DNA of 64,000 nt, from contig CACMQB010000003.1 of NCBI GenBank assembly GCA_902615745.1, positions 124,001-188,000 on the forward strand, in the 5' to 3' direction. This document shows positions 9,941-17,618 of the stretch, piece after piece. The stretch is from an uncultured Alphaproteobacteria bacterium. GTDB taxonomy: Bacteria > Pseudomonadota > Alphaproteobacteria > HIMB59 > GCA-002718135. Position numbers and translations under genes: made by a program. Within the stretch, counting starts at the first letter, position 1. Each line of letters opens with the position of its first letter. Below the pieces are notes generated by a model, which searched no databases, was not told the origin of the DNA, and was given only the letters and a program-made list of their open reading frames with translations.

Positions 9941-10847
9941 GATTAATAAAATTAAATTAAGATATGGAGAAAACCCGAATCAAAGTGCGTATCTAGTTAA
10001 TAATGTAAAAAAATCTATTTTTAGCTATCAAATTAGTGGAAAAAAAATAAGTTATAATAATTTAATCGATGTTGATAGTGGTTTGAGGTGTTTGGAAGAG
10101 TTCAAGGAACCTACTTCAATAATTATAAAACACACGAATCCTTGTGGTGTAGCTTCTTCAAAAAATATTGAAAGTGCTTTTGTTAAGTCTTTTCAAAGTG
10201 ATCCAAAGAGCGCTTTTGGAGGGATAATTTTTTTAAATAGAAAAGTGAGCTATAGACTAGCAAAAATAATAATTAAAAGTTTTTTTGAGATGGTTGTTGC
10301 AAGTAGTTTTGAAGAAGATGCTATAAAAATATTAAAAAAGAAAAGAAATTTAATTTTATTAAAAATACCAAGTTCAAAAAATAAAATTATAGAATATAAA
10401 TCAACCATTTTTGGTGATCTTTATCAGACTAAAGATCTTACACCAATTAACAAAAAATTTTTGAAGTTAGTCTCAAAAAAAGCTGGGTCAACTAAATCAA
10501 TTTCTGACTTACTTTTTTCTTTAAAAGTTGCAAAACATTTAAAATCAAATGCTGTTGTGTTATCTAGAAATAAACAAACTTTAGGTTTAGGTCATGGTCA
10601 AACAAATAGAATAGATGCATTAAATTTTGCGATAAGAAATATGAATAAATACTTTAAAAAAAAATTCTTCGTTTGTGCATCAGATGGTTTTTTTCCATTT
10701 ACTGATAGTATAAAATTATTAAAGAAAAAAGGATGTAATGTTGTTGCTCAACCAAGTGGATCAATTAATGATAAAAAAATAATATCTTTTTCTATTAAAA
10801 AAAATATATCTCTATATTTTATTAAAAACAGACTTTTTAAACATTGA
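9930..10847 (+). CDS. purH: PurH C-terminal half: AICAR formyltransferase domain
   Basis: This 305-residue ORF is the AICAR transformylase domain, which adds the formyl group from 10-formyl-THF to AICAR. LRYGENPNQ opens the domain, IIKHTNPCGVA carries the catalytic Lys-His pair, FGGIIFLNRKV, GLGHGQTNRIDA, SDGFFPFTDS and AQPSGSINDK follow in order, and the final histidine-ending tail is present. The ATG lies inside the end of the upstream half (ATGAAAACTAA), and the codon just before it in this frame is TAG, so read-through joining could only occur within these 11 nt. A small Lys-rich ORF overlaps its stop. Confidence 0.9.
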   Translation: MKTKINKIKLRYGENPNQSAYLVNNVKKSIFSYQISGKKISYNNLIDVDSGLRCLEEFKEPTSIIIKHTNPCGVASSKNIESAFVKSFQSDPKSAFGGIIFLNRKVSYRLAKIIIKSFFEMVVASSFEEDAIKILKKKRNLILLKIPSSKNKIIEYKSTIFGDLYQTKDLTPINKKFLKLVSKKAGSTKSISDLLFSLKVAKHLKSNAVVLSRNKQTLGLGHGQTNRIDALNFAIRNMNKYFKKKFFVCASDGFFPFTDSIKLLKKKGCNVVAQPSGSINDKKIISFSIKKNISLYFIKNRLFKH

Positions 10848-11011
10848 ATAAAAAAGCTAAGATACCAAAATATATTAAGATTCTAATAGAAGAATATCCT
10901 AAAATTTTTTCAGGTAGAAAAAATTTTCAAGATCATCATGATAGAATTCTCAAATCAATTAAAATAATAAAAAAATACTTTAATATAAATAATTCATTAA
11001 AAAATGATTAA
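10844..11011 (+). CDS. Small hypothetical protein (55 aa) coupled to purH
   Basis: A TTG-initiated frame overlaps the purH TGA by 3 nt and encodes 55 residues rich in Lys, Ile and Asn, with one Asp-His-His stretch in the middle and predicted helices throughout. No family is recognised. The overlap geometry (TTGA) matches other coupled junctions in this window, for example parA/rsmG. However, the absence of an ATG and the AT-rich composition mean that a chance ORF is possible. The rest of the gap up to 11070 holds nothing recognisable. Confidence 0.35.
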   Translation: MNKKAKIPKYIKILIEEYPKIFSGRKNFQDHHDRILKSIKIIKKYFNINNSLKND

Positions 11012-11070
11012 TTGTTTAAGTTATTTCTTGTTTTGTTTACTGAAAGTATATTTTGATATAGATACAAAAT

Positions 11071-11664
11071 ATGACCAAACCTAATCTTCTTTTTCCAACC
11101 CCTGTTTGGACTTTACAATTAGATAATTACGAAACTATAAATGAAAAAATGTATACTTATATCAAAGGAAGTCAAATTAAAGATCAAAAAGGAATAACTA
11201 AGAGTAATGTGAAGGGGTGGCATTCTCAAAACTTTGATTTAAAAGAAAATGAACCTAAAGACTTTATAAATTTTATTTCTCCATCTATAGAAAAAGTAAT
11301 GACAGACATGAATTGGGAAAAAGAAAAACAATCTGTTAAAATAACTAATATGTGGGCTATTATAAACACAGGTGGGTCGACAAATTCAAGACATCAGCAC
11401 GGTAACAGTAGTATTAGTGGAGCATACTATGTGAGAGCTCCAAAAAACTGTGGTGATATTGTGTTTTATGATCCAAGACCTGCTGCTGTTTTTAGTTATC
11501 CAACGGCAATAAGTTCTAATTTTCTTAATGCACAAGTTAATGGAATAAGTCCTAAGGAAGGTGGATTGATATTATTTCCAAGTTATGTTGATCACTCAGT
11601 AAATGAAAATTTATCTATAAAAGAAAGAATAGTTATAAGTTTCAATATTACAATACAAGCGTAA
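11071..11664 (+). CDS. Putative 2OG-Fe(II) oxygenase (TIGR02466-like)
   Basis: This 197-residue protein opens with LLFPTPVWTLQLDN, the start typical of TIGR02466 proteins, which are predicted non-haem iron/2-oxoglutarate oxygenases. NSRHQHGNSSISGAYYV supplies candidate iron ligands, GDIVFYDPRP follows, and GGLILFPSYVDHSVNEN with a later IKERIVISFN provides the distal histidine and the arginine for 2-oxoglutarate. Such genes are common in marine phages and SAR11 variable regions; substrates are unknown. It is the first gene of the accessory stretch between purH and the tRNA-Gly and converges on the next gene. Confidence 0.8.
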   Translation: MTKPNLLFPTPVWTLQLDNYETINEKMYTYIKGSQIKDQKGITKSNVKGWHSQNFDLKENEPKDFINFISPSIEKVMTDMNWEKEKQSVKITNMWAIINTGGSTNSRHQHGNSSISGAYYVRAPKNCGDIVFYDPRPAAVFSYPTAISSNFLNAQVNGISPKEGGLILFPSYVDHSVNENLSIKERIVISFNITIQA

Positions 11665-11672
11665 ACATATAT

Positions 11673-12437
11673 TTATTTAGAGTTATTTTTTGAAATACTT
11701 TCCCAAGCTTCTCCTGATTCAATTTCTTTGAGTGTCCATTGACTGTAAGCTAGATTATTAAAAATATTATAATTTATTTTAGGATTTTCAATATTTTGAA
11801 TTTTACCAATATGATTCAAACTTATTTCTGTAAAATATGCAGGAACTCCTTTTGACATTGCAATAAAACCAGCAGTAGATTGTAAACTTACAAAAGCCCA
11901 AGCATCTCTAAGTAAATTTTCTAAAGGTTCTTTTGAGAACTTATTATGAATAATAATTTTTCTGTCAGTATATTTTTTTACTTTATTAATAGTGTCTTTA
12001 GTCCAATCAGGTGTATTGTATAATTTTTTCATTGTTTCTGATGGTTCAGAAAGAATTATATTTTTTCCAGATTTATTTTGATCTAAAATTTCAATATTAA
12101 GTTTTTTCAATCTATCATTTGGAAAGTTGCCTCTACCATCGTGTATAAAATTATTAAAAACTATTCTAAAATAACCATCTAAATTTATTACATTTGTTCT
12201 ATTATTATTAAACAATCTTTTTGATTGATTAAAATATCCGTGATCCATATAAAAATAATTTTTTACTTTTCTAATAATTTCTAAAGTTCCCCTTAAGACC
12301 CCATAGGTTGCAATTGTTTTGTCATATTCTCTAAAATTTTTAACGTGACATAGAAGTGAATCTGAGCCTTTTGCAAAATTATAGCATAGTGTTCTATTAA
12401 TTATATGATCAGTATAAATAACGATAGGTTTTTCCAT
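11673..12437 (-). CDS. Uncharacterised protein, capsule-synthesis/GT-B-like
   Basis: This 254-residue protein has no certain family. The segment AWAFVSLQSTAGFIAMSKGVPAYF resembles the C-terminal nucleotide-sugar-side signature of capsule polysaccharide synthesis proteins (PF05159) and other GT-B folds, in which an S-T/S-x-G motif precedes a G-x-P. An earlier DHGYF motif and a hydrophobic stretch would suit the first Rossmann domain. The protein is shorter than a full GT-B enzyme. It sits alone on the minus strand between two oxygenase genes. A link to surface glycans is inference from this motif and the neighbourhood. Confidence 0.4.
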   Translation of the reverse strand: MEKPIVIYTDHIINRTLCYNFAKGSDSLLCHVKNFREYDKTIATYGVLRGTLEIIRKVKNYFYMDHGYFNQSKRLFNNNRTNVINLDGYFRIVFNNFIHDGRGNFPNDRLKKLNIEILDQNKSGKNIILSEPSETMKKLYNTPDWTKDTINKVKKYTDRKIIIHNKFSKEPLENLLRDAWAFVSLQSTAGFIAMSKGVPAYFTEISLNHIGKIQNIENPKINYNIFNNLAYSQWTLKEIESGEAWESISKNNSK

Positions 12438-12516
12438 TAGTCAATATTATAAACTAATAAGTTACTTTATAAATATAATCATTTCTGTTATTTAGTCATA
12501 GGAATATAGAAGTTAT

Positions 12517-13278
12517 ATGTACAGTGTTTTACAAAATAAAAAAAATATTAAATTTAAGTTTGAAAAATTCCCTTATTTAATTATTGATGATGCTTTACCT
12601 ACTGACCTTTATAAGAAATTAAGTAATAGTTTTCCTAAATATGAAAAAATAATTGCGGGAAATGAATATAAAGAAAACTTTGCGTACAGATATAACGCTT
12701 TTAATTCACTTAGAGATAACGAGATAAGTAAGGACTGGAAAGAGTTTATAAAATTCCATACAAGTTATGAATTTTTGGAAGAATTTTATAGTATTTTTGG
12801 AGACTCAATTAAAAAAATTTATAATGTTGAAAAAGAGAGATTATTTAAAAAAGATAATATTGGTGTAAGATTTGATGGCAAAAATCACTTTAATCTAGAC
12901 TGCCAATTTGTCATAAATACTCCTACAAGCGGTGAAACAAAAGTGATTGAGCCACATTTAGATAATCCTGTAGAATTTTATGCAGCACTTTTATATATGA
13001 AAGATCAGAATGATGACTCAGAGGGTGGAAATTTAACAACATATGACTTTAAAGGTAATCCAAGTTTTTATGGAAAGTCTAGAGTTAGAGAAGAAAAAGT
13101 GAATTTAATAGAAGAGATTGAATATAAACAAAATAGATTAGTGATGTTTTTAAACTCACCATATTCAATTCACGGGGTAACAAAAAGAACAAAAACAAAT
13201 TTCTATAGAAAATATATCAATATAATAGGAGAGTTTAATTTTGAATTATTCAACTATAGAAATTTTCTAGAGAAGTAA
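12517..13278 (+). CDS. Putative 2OG-Fe(II) oxygenase
   Basis: This 253-residue protein has the double-stranded beta-helix signature of 2OG-Fe(II) oxygenases. EPHLDNP gives the HxD iron ligands, followed by FYAALLYM, EGGNLTTY, RLVMFLNSPYSIHGVTKR with the distal histidine, and RKYIN with a basic residue able to bind 2-oxoglutarate. The N-terminal segment FPYLIIDDALP is also typical of this prolyl-hydroxylase-like group. It is unlike the oxygenase at 11071 in sequence, so the two are not a recent duplication. It converges on the methyltransferase-like gene that follows. Confidence 0.75.
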   Translation: MYSVLQNKKNIKFKFEKFPYLIIDDALPTDLYKKLSNSFPKYEKIIAGNEYKENFAYRYNAFNSLRDNEISKDWKEFIKFHTSYEFLEEFYSIFGDSIKKIYNVEKERLFKKDNIGVRFDGKNHFNLDCQFVINTPTSGETKVIEPHLDNPVEFYAALLYMKDQNDDSEGGNLTTYDFKGNPSFYGKSRVREEKVNLIEEIEYKQNRLVMFLNSPYSIHGVTKRTKTNFYRKYINIIGEFNFELFNYRNFLEK

Positions 13279-13282
13279 AAAT

Positions 13283-14131
13283 TTATTTTTTTCTTTTATT
13301 ATTATCTGAAACTTGGTTTTCCGCATTTGCACTTCCCAGATTTTGTGAATTATAATCAGTTTTAAAGTTTGAAATATCATTCAGATATTTTCCTTGAAGA
13401 GGAATTTTGAAAATATCACCAGAAAGTTTTTGAGTTATAACAACTAATAGAATATTTTTACCTATTTTATCTTTTGCAATTTCAATCATTTTTTGAAATT
13501 TGGAATTATTTTTGTAAGGTTTTATTTGCTCAAATAATACAGAAAAGTTATTTCCATCTAATTTTAGTTCTGCTCCATCTCTATTTGCAAGGGATATCTT
13601 GATAATTTTATAATTATTAGATGCTGCTAAGTCAGCAAAAAAAATTGGATTAAAATTATAAAAACCGTGATTAATCCAATCAATAAATGGAAGGATATTA
13701 AGCATTATGCCATTAACCTTAGTTAGATTATGAAAATTTAGAAACAAGCTATATTGGTTAAATACATGCTCACCCGTGCCATTATTTATGACTAAATCAT
13801 ATTTCTTATCAAAATTATATACTTCATTAATATTTTTATTTAGATCAAATTGAAAGCTTTCATATGCACCATTTATATCGATTGATTTATAGTCTCCGAA
13901 TCCAATAGAAGTAAAATAATCTTTTGTAGTAAATATTTCTTTATTTAATAAATTTTTTAAAATTTTTTTTTGGTAAACATTTAACAATTTATTTTGATTT
14001 AATAGATTTAATATAAATTTGCTGTTAATAGAAGCTGTTTGTGAACCTAAATCAATTGCTTTAGGATTTTTATCCAAAATTATATTTTTGCATTCAAGGA
14101 CATTAAGAGCAGCTACAGGATTAAAGGTCAT
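13283..14131 (-). CDS. Class I SAM methyltransferase-like protein
   Basis: In this 282-residue protein, KAIDLGSQT near residue 25 corresponds to SAM-binding motif I, DLVINNGTGEHVFNQY to the motif IV strand, and KVNGIMLNILPF to the post-motif region where methyltransferases carry a GG/GG-like turn. HGFYNFNP then resembles the carboxylate-substrate region of phage and SAR11 island methyltransferases. The last about 30 residues are polar and appear disordered. The substrate is unknown. It lies back-to-back with a second methyltransferase gene (14205) across a 73-nt gap that must carry both promoters. Confidence 0.6.
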   Translation of the reverse strand: MTFNPVAALNVLECKNIILDKNPKAIDLGSQTASINSKFILNLLNQNKLLNVYQKKILKNLLNKEIFTTKDYFTSIGFGDYKSIDINGAYESFQFDLNKNINEVYNFDKKYDLVINNGTGEHVFNQYSLFLNFHNLTKVNGIMLNILPFIDWINHGFYNFNPIFFADLAASNNYKIIKISLANRDGAELKLDGNNFSVLFEQIKPYKNNSKFQKMIEIAKDKIGKNILLVVITQKLSGDIFKIPLQGKYLNDISNFKTDYNSQNLGSANAENQVSDNNKRKK

Positions 14132-14204
14132 TATATTTTATTTATTTAATATTTATTAATTACATTTATATCTATAGTTAAATTGATATAATAAAGTAAG
14201 GAAG

Positions 14205-14780
14205 ATGGATAATTATTCTAAATATTATTATGAAATCATTGAGAAGTATAAGTCGTTTCATAAAAATGGAGTCAAAAACCAACCTGGGTTTAGCACTTTT
14301 TTGGGCTATTCTTTATCCAAGTGGATAATTAAAATTAAGGATATAATAAAAATTAATAACTGTAATTCAATAATAGATTTTGGTTGTGGTAAGGGATTTT
14401 TATACAAAAATAAATTCCAAATAGGAGAAGTTGAATACAATAATTTATCTGAATTTTGGCAAATTCAAAATATACACTTATATGATCCAGGTGTTGAAGA
14501 ATATTCAATATACCCAAATAAGAAATATGATGGTGTAATCTGTACTGATGTTATAGAACATATTCCTGAAGTTGATGTAATAGAATTTATTGATAAATTA
14601 TTTAATCTTTCAAATAAATTTATTTTTTTTGTAATTGCTACGATTCCAGCTTCAAAATACTTTGAAGATGGTAGAAATATTCATTTATGTCTGAAATCAG
14701 AAAAAGAATGGTCAGAAATATTTTTGAATTTTAAAAAAAAGTATCCCAAAATTAACCAATACGTTTACTTTAACGATTAA
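14205..14780 (+). CDS. SAM-dependent methyltransferase
   Basis: This is a 191-residue class I methyltransferase: SIIDFGCGKGFLYKNK is motif I with the glycine loop, an acidic LYDPG follows, and GVICTDVIEHIPE is the motif IV region seen in UbiE/ubiquitous small methyltransferases. The start has a fair ribosome-binding site (AAGGAAG). The similarity to marine phage auxiliary methyltransferases is by eye only. It is followed after 30 nt by the AsnB-type gene in the same direction, so they may share a transcript. The substrate is unknown. Confidence 0.75.
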   Translation: MDNYSKYYYEIIEKYKSFHKNGVKNQPGFSTFLGYSLSKWIIKIKDIIKINNCNSIIDFGCGKGFLYKNKFQIGEVEYNNLSEFWQIQNIHLYDPGVEEYSIYPNKKYDGVICTDVIEHIPEVDVIEFIDKLFNLSNKFIFFVIATIPASKYFEDGRNIHLCLKSEKEWSEIFLNFKKKYPKINQYVYFND

Positions 14781-14810
14781 TGTTAAAAGTTTTTTTAAAT
14801 TTAATATAAA

Positions 14811-16568
14811 ATGTGTGGAATATTTGGAATAACAGAAAAGAACCCAAAACTAATAAAGAATATAATTGATAAGTGTTCACACAGAGGACCTGATGGGAAT
14901 TCTATTTGGTCAAATGAAAGTGTTACTTTTGGCCATAACCTATTATCAATTACTTCTAAACCAAAAGATGGTATCCAACCATTTACAACTCAAAAAGGAA
15001 ATATCTTAACATACAATGGTGAAATTTTTAATTACAACAATTTATTAAAAAAATTTAAAGATAAATTTATACCAAAAACATCATGTGATACTGAATTACT
15101 TGGTTGGTTATTAGATAATTTTAGTTATGAAGAAGTTATATGTAATTTAGTAGATTCAATGCATGCATTTGTTTTTTACAATAAAAAAAATAATGAAATA
15201 ATATTATCAAGAGATCATGCAGGTATAAAACCTTTATATTTTTCTGAAGTAAAAAATGGAATTATTTTTTCTTCAGAAATCAAAGGTTTAATTGAAATTT
15301 TACCTAATGCAAATAAAATTGATAGAATTGGATTAGCTTGTACAAGCTTAATTGGAGCAAATATTCTAAGGCAAACAATGTTTACTGGCATCTATAAAGT
15401 TCTTCCAGGAGAATCAATAATCTACAATATTGATACGAAAAGAGTTAAATATAAATTTAGAAATCTTGTTAAACCAACTTCAAGTAAAGCCTATGATGTT
15501 GATGAATTTTATGAACAAACAATGATTGCAATTAATAATTCAGCGCTAGGTATGAGAAGTTTTGGTATGTTTTTGTCTGGAGGTCTAGATTCATCTTTAG
15601 TTGCATATAGTTTAAAAAATAAACTAGGATCATTAAATTCATTTACAACATTAATGAAGCCAAATGTAATTGATAAAGAAGATTATAATAGTGATGCAAA
15701 AGCAGCCAAGAAATTTGCTAAGGAAATTCAATTGAATCATAATGAAATAACAATAACACCTGAAACATTTGTTGAAAACTGGAACGATTCAATAAGATTT
15801 ATTGAAGAACCTAGATATAATTGGTGCTTACCTATGTATTTTTTTACTAATAAAGTTCTTTCTACAAATAATACTATTGTTACTATGGCAGGAGATATAG
15901 GAGACGAAATTTTTGGAGGTTATAATAAATACTTAAAAATGTATCACTTAGAAAAAAAACCAAAAGATTGGAGTGATTTTATTAAAATGTGGATGGTAAA
16001 ATTCAGAGCTCCTATATTACTCAATATGAAGTTTAATTTCGATGATTTACATTCGTTATTGATTAAAACCTTACCTGAAGACATATGGAACCCAGAAGAT
16101 ATTCCTAACTCAGCAATGGCCCTAGATTGCATAACTACTGTCTCAGAAGATTTTTTTTCAAGAAATGATAGGTTTGGTATGGCATTTTCAATGGAAGGAA
16201 GGTTTCCACTTTCCTCAAAAAATTTTATGCAATATTGTTTAGATATCAATTCTTCATATAAATTTGGTTCAAAGTTAAATGAAACAAAATATATTGTTAA
16301 AGAAGCTTATAAAAATAAACTTCCCAAATACATTCTAGAAAAGAGTAAAACAGGATGGTCCGCACCAATAATGAACTGGTTAGATAGTTATGAACCCCTA
16401 AGAAAAAAATTTTTGAATGATATAAGCAAAGACGATGGAATAAAAGAAATCATATCAGAAAATAATTATTTAGATAATTTAAAAATTGGAAGAGAGTTTT
16501 CAGGGAAAAGAAAAATTATCTCCTGGATGTTAAGATCTTGGGCTCAAGAATTTAACATGTTTCTATGA
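14811..16568 (+). CDS. asnB: AsnB-type glutamine-dependent amidotransferase (asparagine synthase family)
   Basis: This 585-residue protein begins MCGIFG, so Cys2 is the glutaminase nucleophile after Met removal, followed by HRGPDG, YNGEIFNY and CDTELL of the class II amidotransferase domain. The synthetase domain has the PP-loop FLSGGLDSSLVAY, AGDIGDEIFGG, EGRFPLS and KTGWSAPIMNW. All catalytic elements of asparagine synthetase B are present. Paralogues in surface-polysaccharide islands amidate sugar acids rather than aspartate. Given the flanking methyltransferases, oxygenases and the capsule-like gene, either use is possible. Confidence 0.85.
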   Translation: MCGIFGITEKNPKLIKNIIDKCSHRGPDGNSIWSNESVTFGHNLLSITSKPKDGIQPFTTQKGNILTYNGEIFNYNNLLKKFKDKFIPKTSCDTELLGWLLDNFSYEEVICNLVDSMHAFVFYNKKNNEIILSRDHAGIKPLYFSEVKNGIIFSSEIKGLIEILPNANKIDRIGLACTSLIGANILRQTMFTGIYKVLPGESIIYNIDTKRVKYKFRNLVKPTSSKAYDVDEFYEQTMIAINNSALGMRSFGMFLSGGLDSSLVAYSLKNKLGSLNSFTTLMKPNVIDKEDYNSDAKAAKKFAKEIQLNHNEITITPETFVENWNDSIRFIEEPRYNWCLPMYFFTNKVLSTNNTIVTMAGDIGDEIFGGYNKYLKMYHLEKKPKDWSDFIKMWMVKFRAPILLNMKFNFDDLHSLLIKTLPEDIWNPEDIPNSAMALDCITTVSEDFFSRNDRFGMAFSMEGRFPLSSKNFMQYCLDINSSYKFGSKLNETKYIVKEAYKNKLPKYILEKSKTGWSAPIMNWLDSYEPLRKKFLNDISKDDGIKEIISENNYLDNLKIGREFSGKRKIISWMLRSWAQEFNMFL

Positions 16569-16722
16569 TAATGAAAGATTGATTATTTAAAATTTTTTCT
16601 TCACTCATATAATCCAAAAGACTATCACCAAGACTCATTCCTTCAATCTGAAAGTCCGAAATATCTTCTTACAACACTGAAGATGAAAAAAACAAAACGA
16701 AGAGCGTAAGAAAGATTTTCAT
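16552..16722 (-). pseudogene. Remnant of a small exported protein gene, interrupted by an in-frame stop and truncated
   Basis: Reading from ATG 16722 on the minus strand gives a convincing signal-peptide start (MKIFLTLFVLFFSSSVL), then TAA at codon 18 (16669-16671), then an open frame beginning EDISDFQIEGMSLGDSLLDYM up to the asnB end. The DFxIEGMSxGDSLLDYxS motif is one I recognise from a small SAR11-type exported protein family of unknown function. The frame then runs into the 3' end of asnB and stops, so the C-terminus has been lost. Both the internal stop and the truncation indicate a decayed gene at the island edge. Confidence 0.6.
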
Positions 16723-16797
16723 AATTATTTTTTATATAAAACTATATTGAGACTATATTGCAAATGGATTTTAAAAAATAAGAGTGAAGTTTGAGTT

Positions 16798-16848
16798 TGG
16801 AGCGGGCGAAGGGTTTCGAACCCTCGACTTCAATCTTGGAAAGGTTGC
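16798..16848 (-). repeat. Partial tRNA-Gly copy A (putative old attachment site)
   Basis: These 51 bases match the 3' part of the intact tRNA-Gly (18663-18713) with 3 mismatches, from the CCA end through the T arm to the anticodon stem, then diverge. The 5' half of the tRNA is absent. The sequence just past the break (CAAATA) is shared with copy B. This is the pattern left by tyrosine-recombinase integration at a tRNA anticodon region, with mutations suggesting an older event. The surrounding gap 16723-17032 holds nothing else recognised. Confidence 0.75.
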
Positions 16849-17032
16849 CAAATACATTGTTTGTTTATTATTGACCAAATATTAAAAAAATATTTGTAAA
16901 AAATAAATTTATATGAATCCGAAAGGCTACTTGAGGAGATACTTAAAAATACTTTTTCAATATAATATTAAATATTACACTTTTTTATAATTATTTGATT
17001 TGATAGATTTTAATAAATATCAAGGAGGTAAA

Positions 17033-17293
17033 ATGTTACAAATAATTAGTCATGAAGTAAAAAATGTTGACGAGTGGTTATCTTTTAATGATGAAAGAGT
17101 AAAAACTTTCTCAAAGTTTGCTGATAATATTGTAGATTTCGTAGATACCGAAAATTCAAATCACGTTTCAATATGCTTTAATGTTTTAGATGAAGAAGAA
17201 ATGGACAAGGTACTTAGTTCAGATGAAGTGAAAAATGAGGCTGAAAAGCATGGTGTTGTTTTTGATACTATGAAAAGATTTATTCAAAAATAA
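17033..17293 (+). CDS. Small hypothetical protein (86 aa), ferredoxin-like dimeric alpha/beta type
   Basis: ATG 17033 is preceded by the strongest Shine-Dalgarno in the window (AAGGAGG, 5 nt spacing), which decides the start over an upstream in-frame TTG. The product of 86 residues starts MLQIISHEVKNVDEW and alternates strands and helices in a pattern like dimeric alpha/beta-barrel (antibiotic-biosynthesis-monooxygenase-like) proteins, but no family is certain. It stands alone between the two partial tRNA-Gly copies, so it is probably cargo of an integrated element. A 5-bp hairpin (TAGCC-TATT-GGCTA, 17305-17318) follows the stop. Confidence 0.6.
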   Translation: MLQIISHEVKNVDEWLSFNDERVKTFSKFADNIVDFVDTENSNHVSICFNVLDEEEMDKVLSSDEVKNEAEKHGVVFDTMKRFIQK

Positions 17294-17377
17294 ATGTAAA
17301 AAATTAGCCTATTGGCTACGCAAGGGCTACTTAACGATTTCTTCGACGCTTCATGATTCAATATTCGGGAGAAAACA

Positions 17378-17428
17378 TGGAGCGGGCGAAGGGATTCGAA
17401 CCCTCGACTTCAACCTTGGCAAGGTTGC
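17378..17428 (-). repeat. Partial tRNA-Gly copy B (putative attachment site)
   Basis: These 51 bases are identical to 18663-18713 of the intact tRNA-Gly gene, from the encoded CCA through the T arm to the 3' side of the anticodon stem, and then diverge into unrelated AT-rich sequence. With the intact gene at 18663 this forms a direct repeat enclosing about 1.28 kb that contains only a sulfotransferase gene. A short CAAATA past the break is shared with copy A. The perfect identity suggests a recent insertion or gene conversion. Confidence 0.82.
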
Positions 17429-17504
17429 CAAATAGAAATAATTTGTAATTTCCTTCAAATTATGTGAAATAATTTTAAAACAAGTTTAGTTTTTGTAATC
17501 GAAG

Positions 17505-17523
17505 TGTCCCCCATATGTCCCCC
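17505..17523 (+). repeat. Paired TGTCCCCC repeats, left end of the tRNA-Gly segment
   Basis: Two copies of TGTCCCCC start 11 bases apart (17505 and 17516) about 80 bases inside attachment copy B. The same arrangement with the same spacing recurs at 18609-18626, near the other end of the segment. C-runs are very rare in this AT-rich sequence. Direct repeats at helical-turn spacing near att sites are what integrase arm-type binding sites look like; that role is inferred. The rest of the gap 17429-17618 shows no gene. Confidence 0.5.
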
Positions 17524-17618
17524 AAAAGAGAGATCTTTGAGCTATTGAAGGTAATAATTCTGAAAGGCAACAGAGAGGCAAATTCTTATTTTTTTATAAT
17601 CATACTTTGTCCTGATTA

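Noticed and set aside
17305..17318. Terminator after the 86-aa gene
   Set aside because: The hairpin has only a 5-bp stem and lacks a T-run on the + strand; on the minus strand it has T's but no gene ends there.
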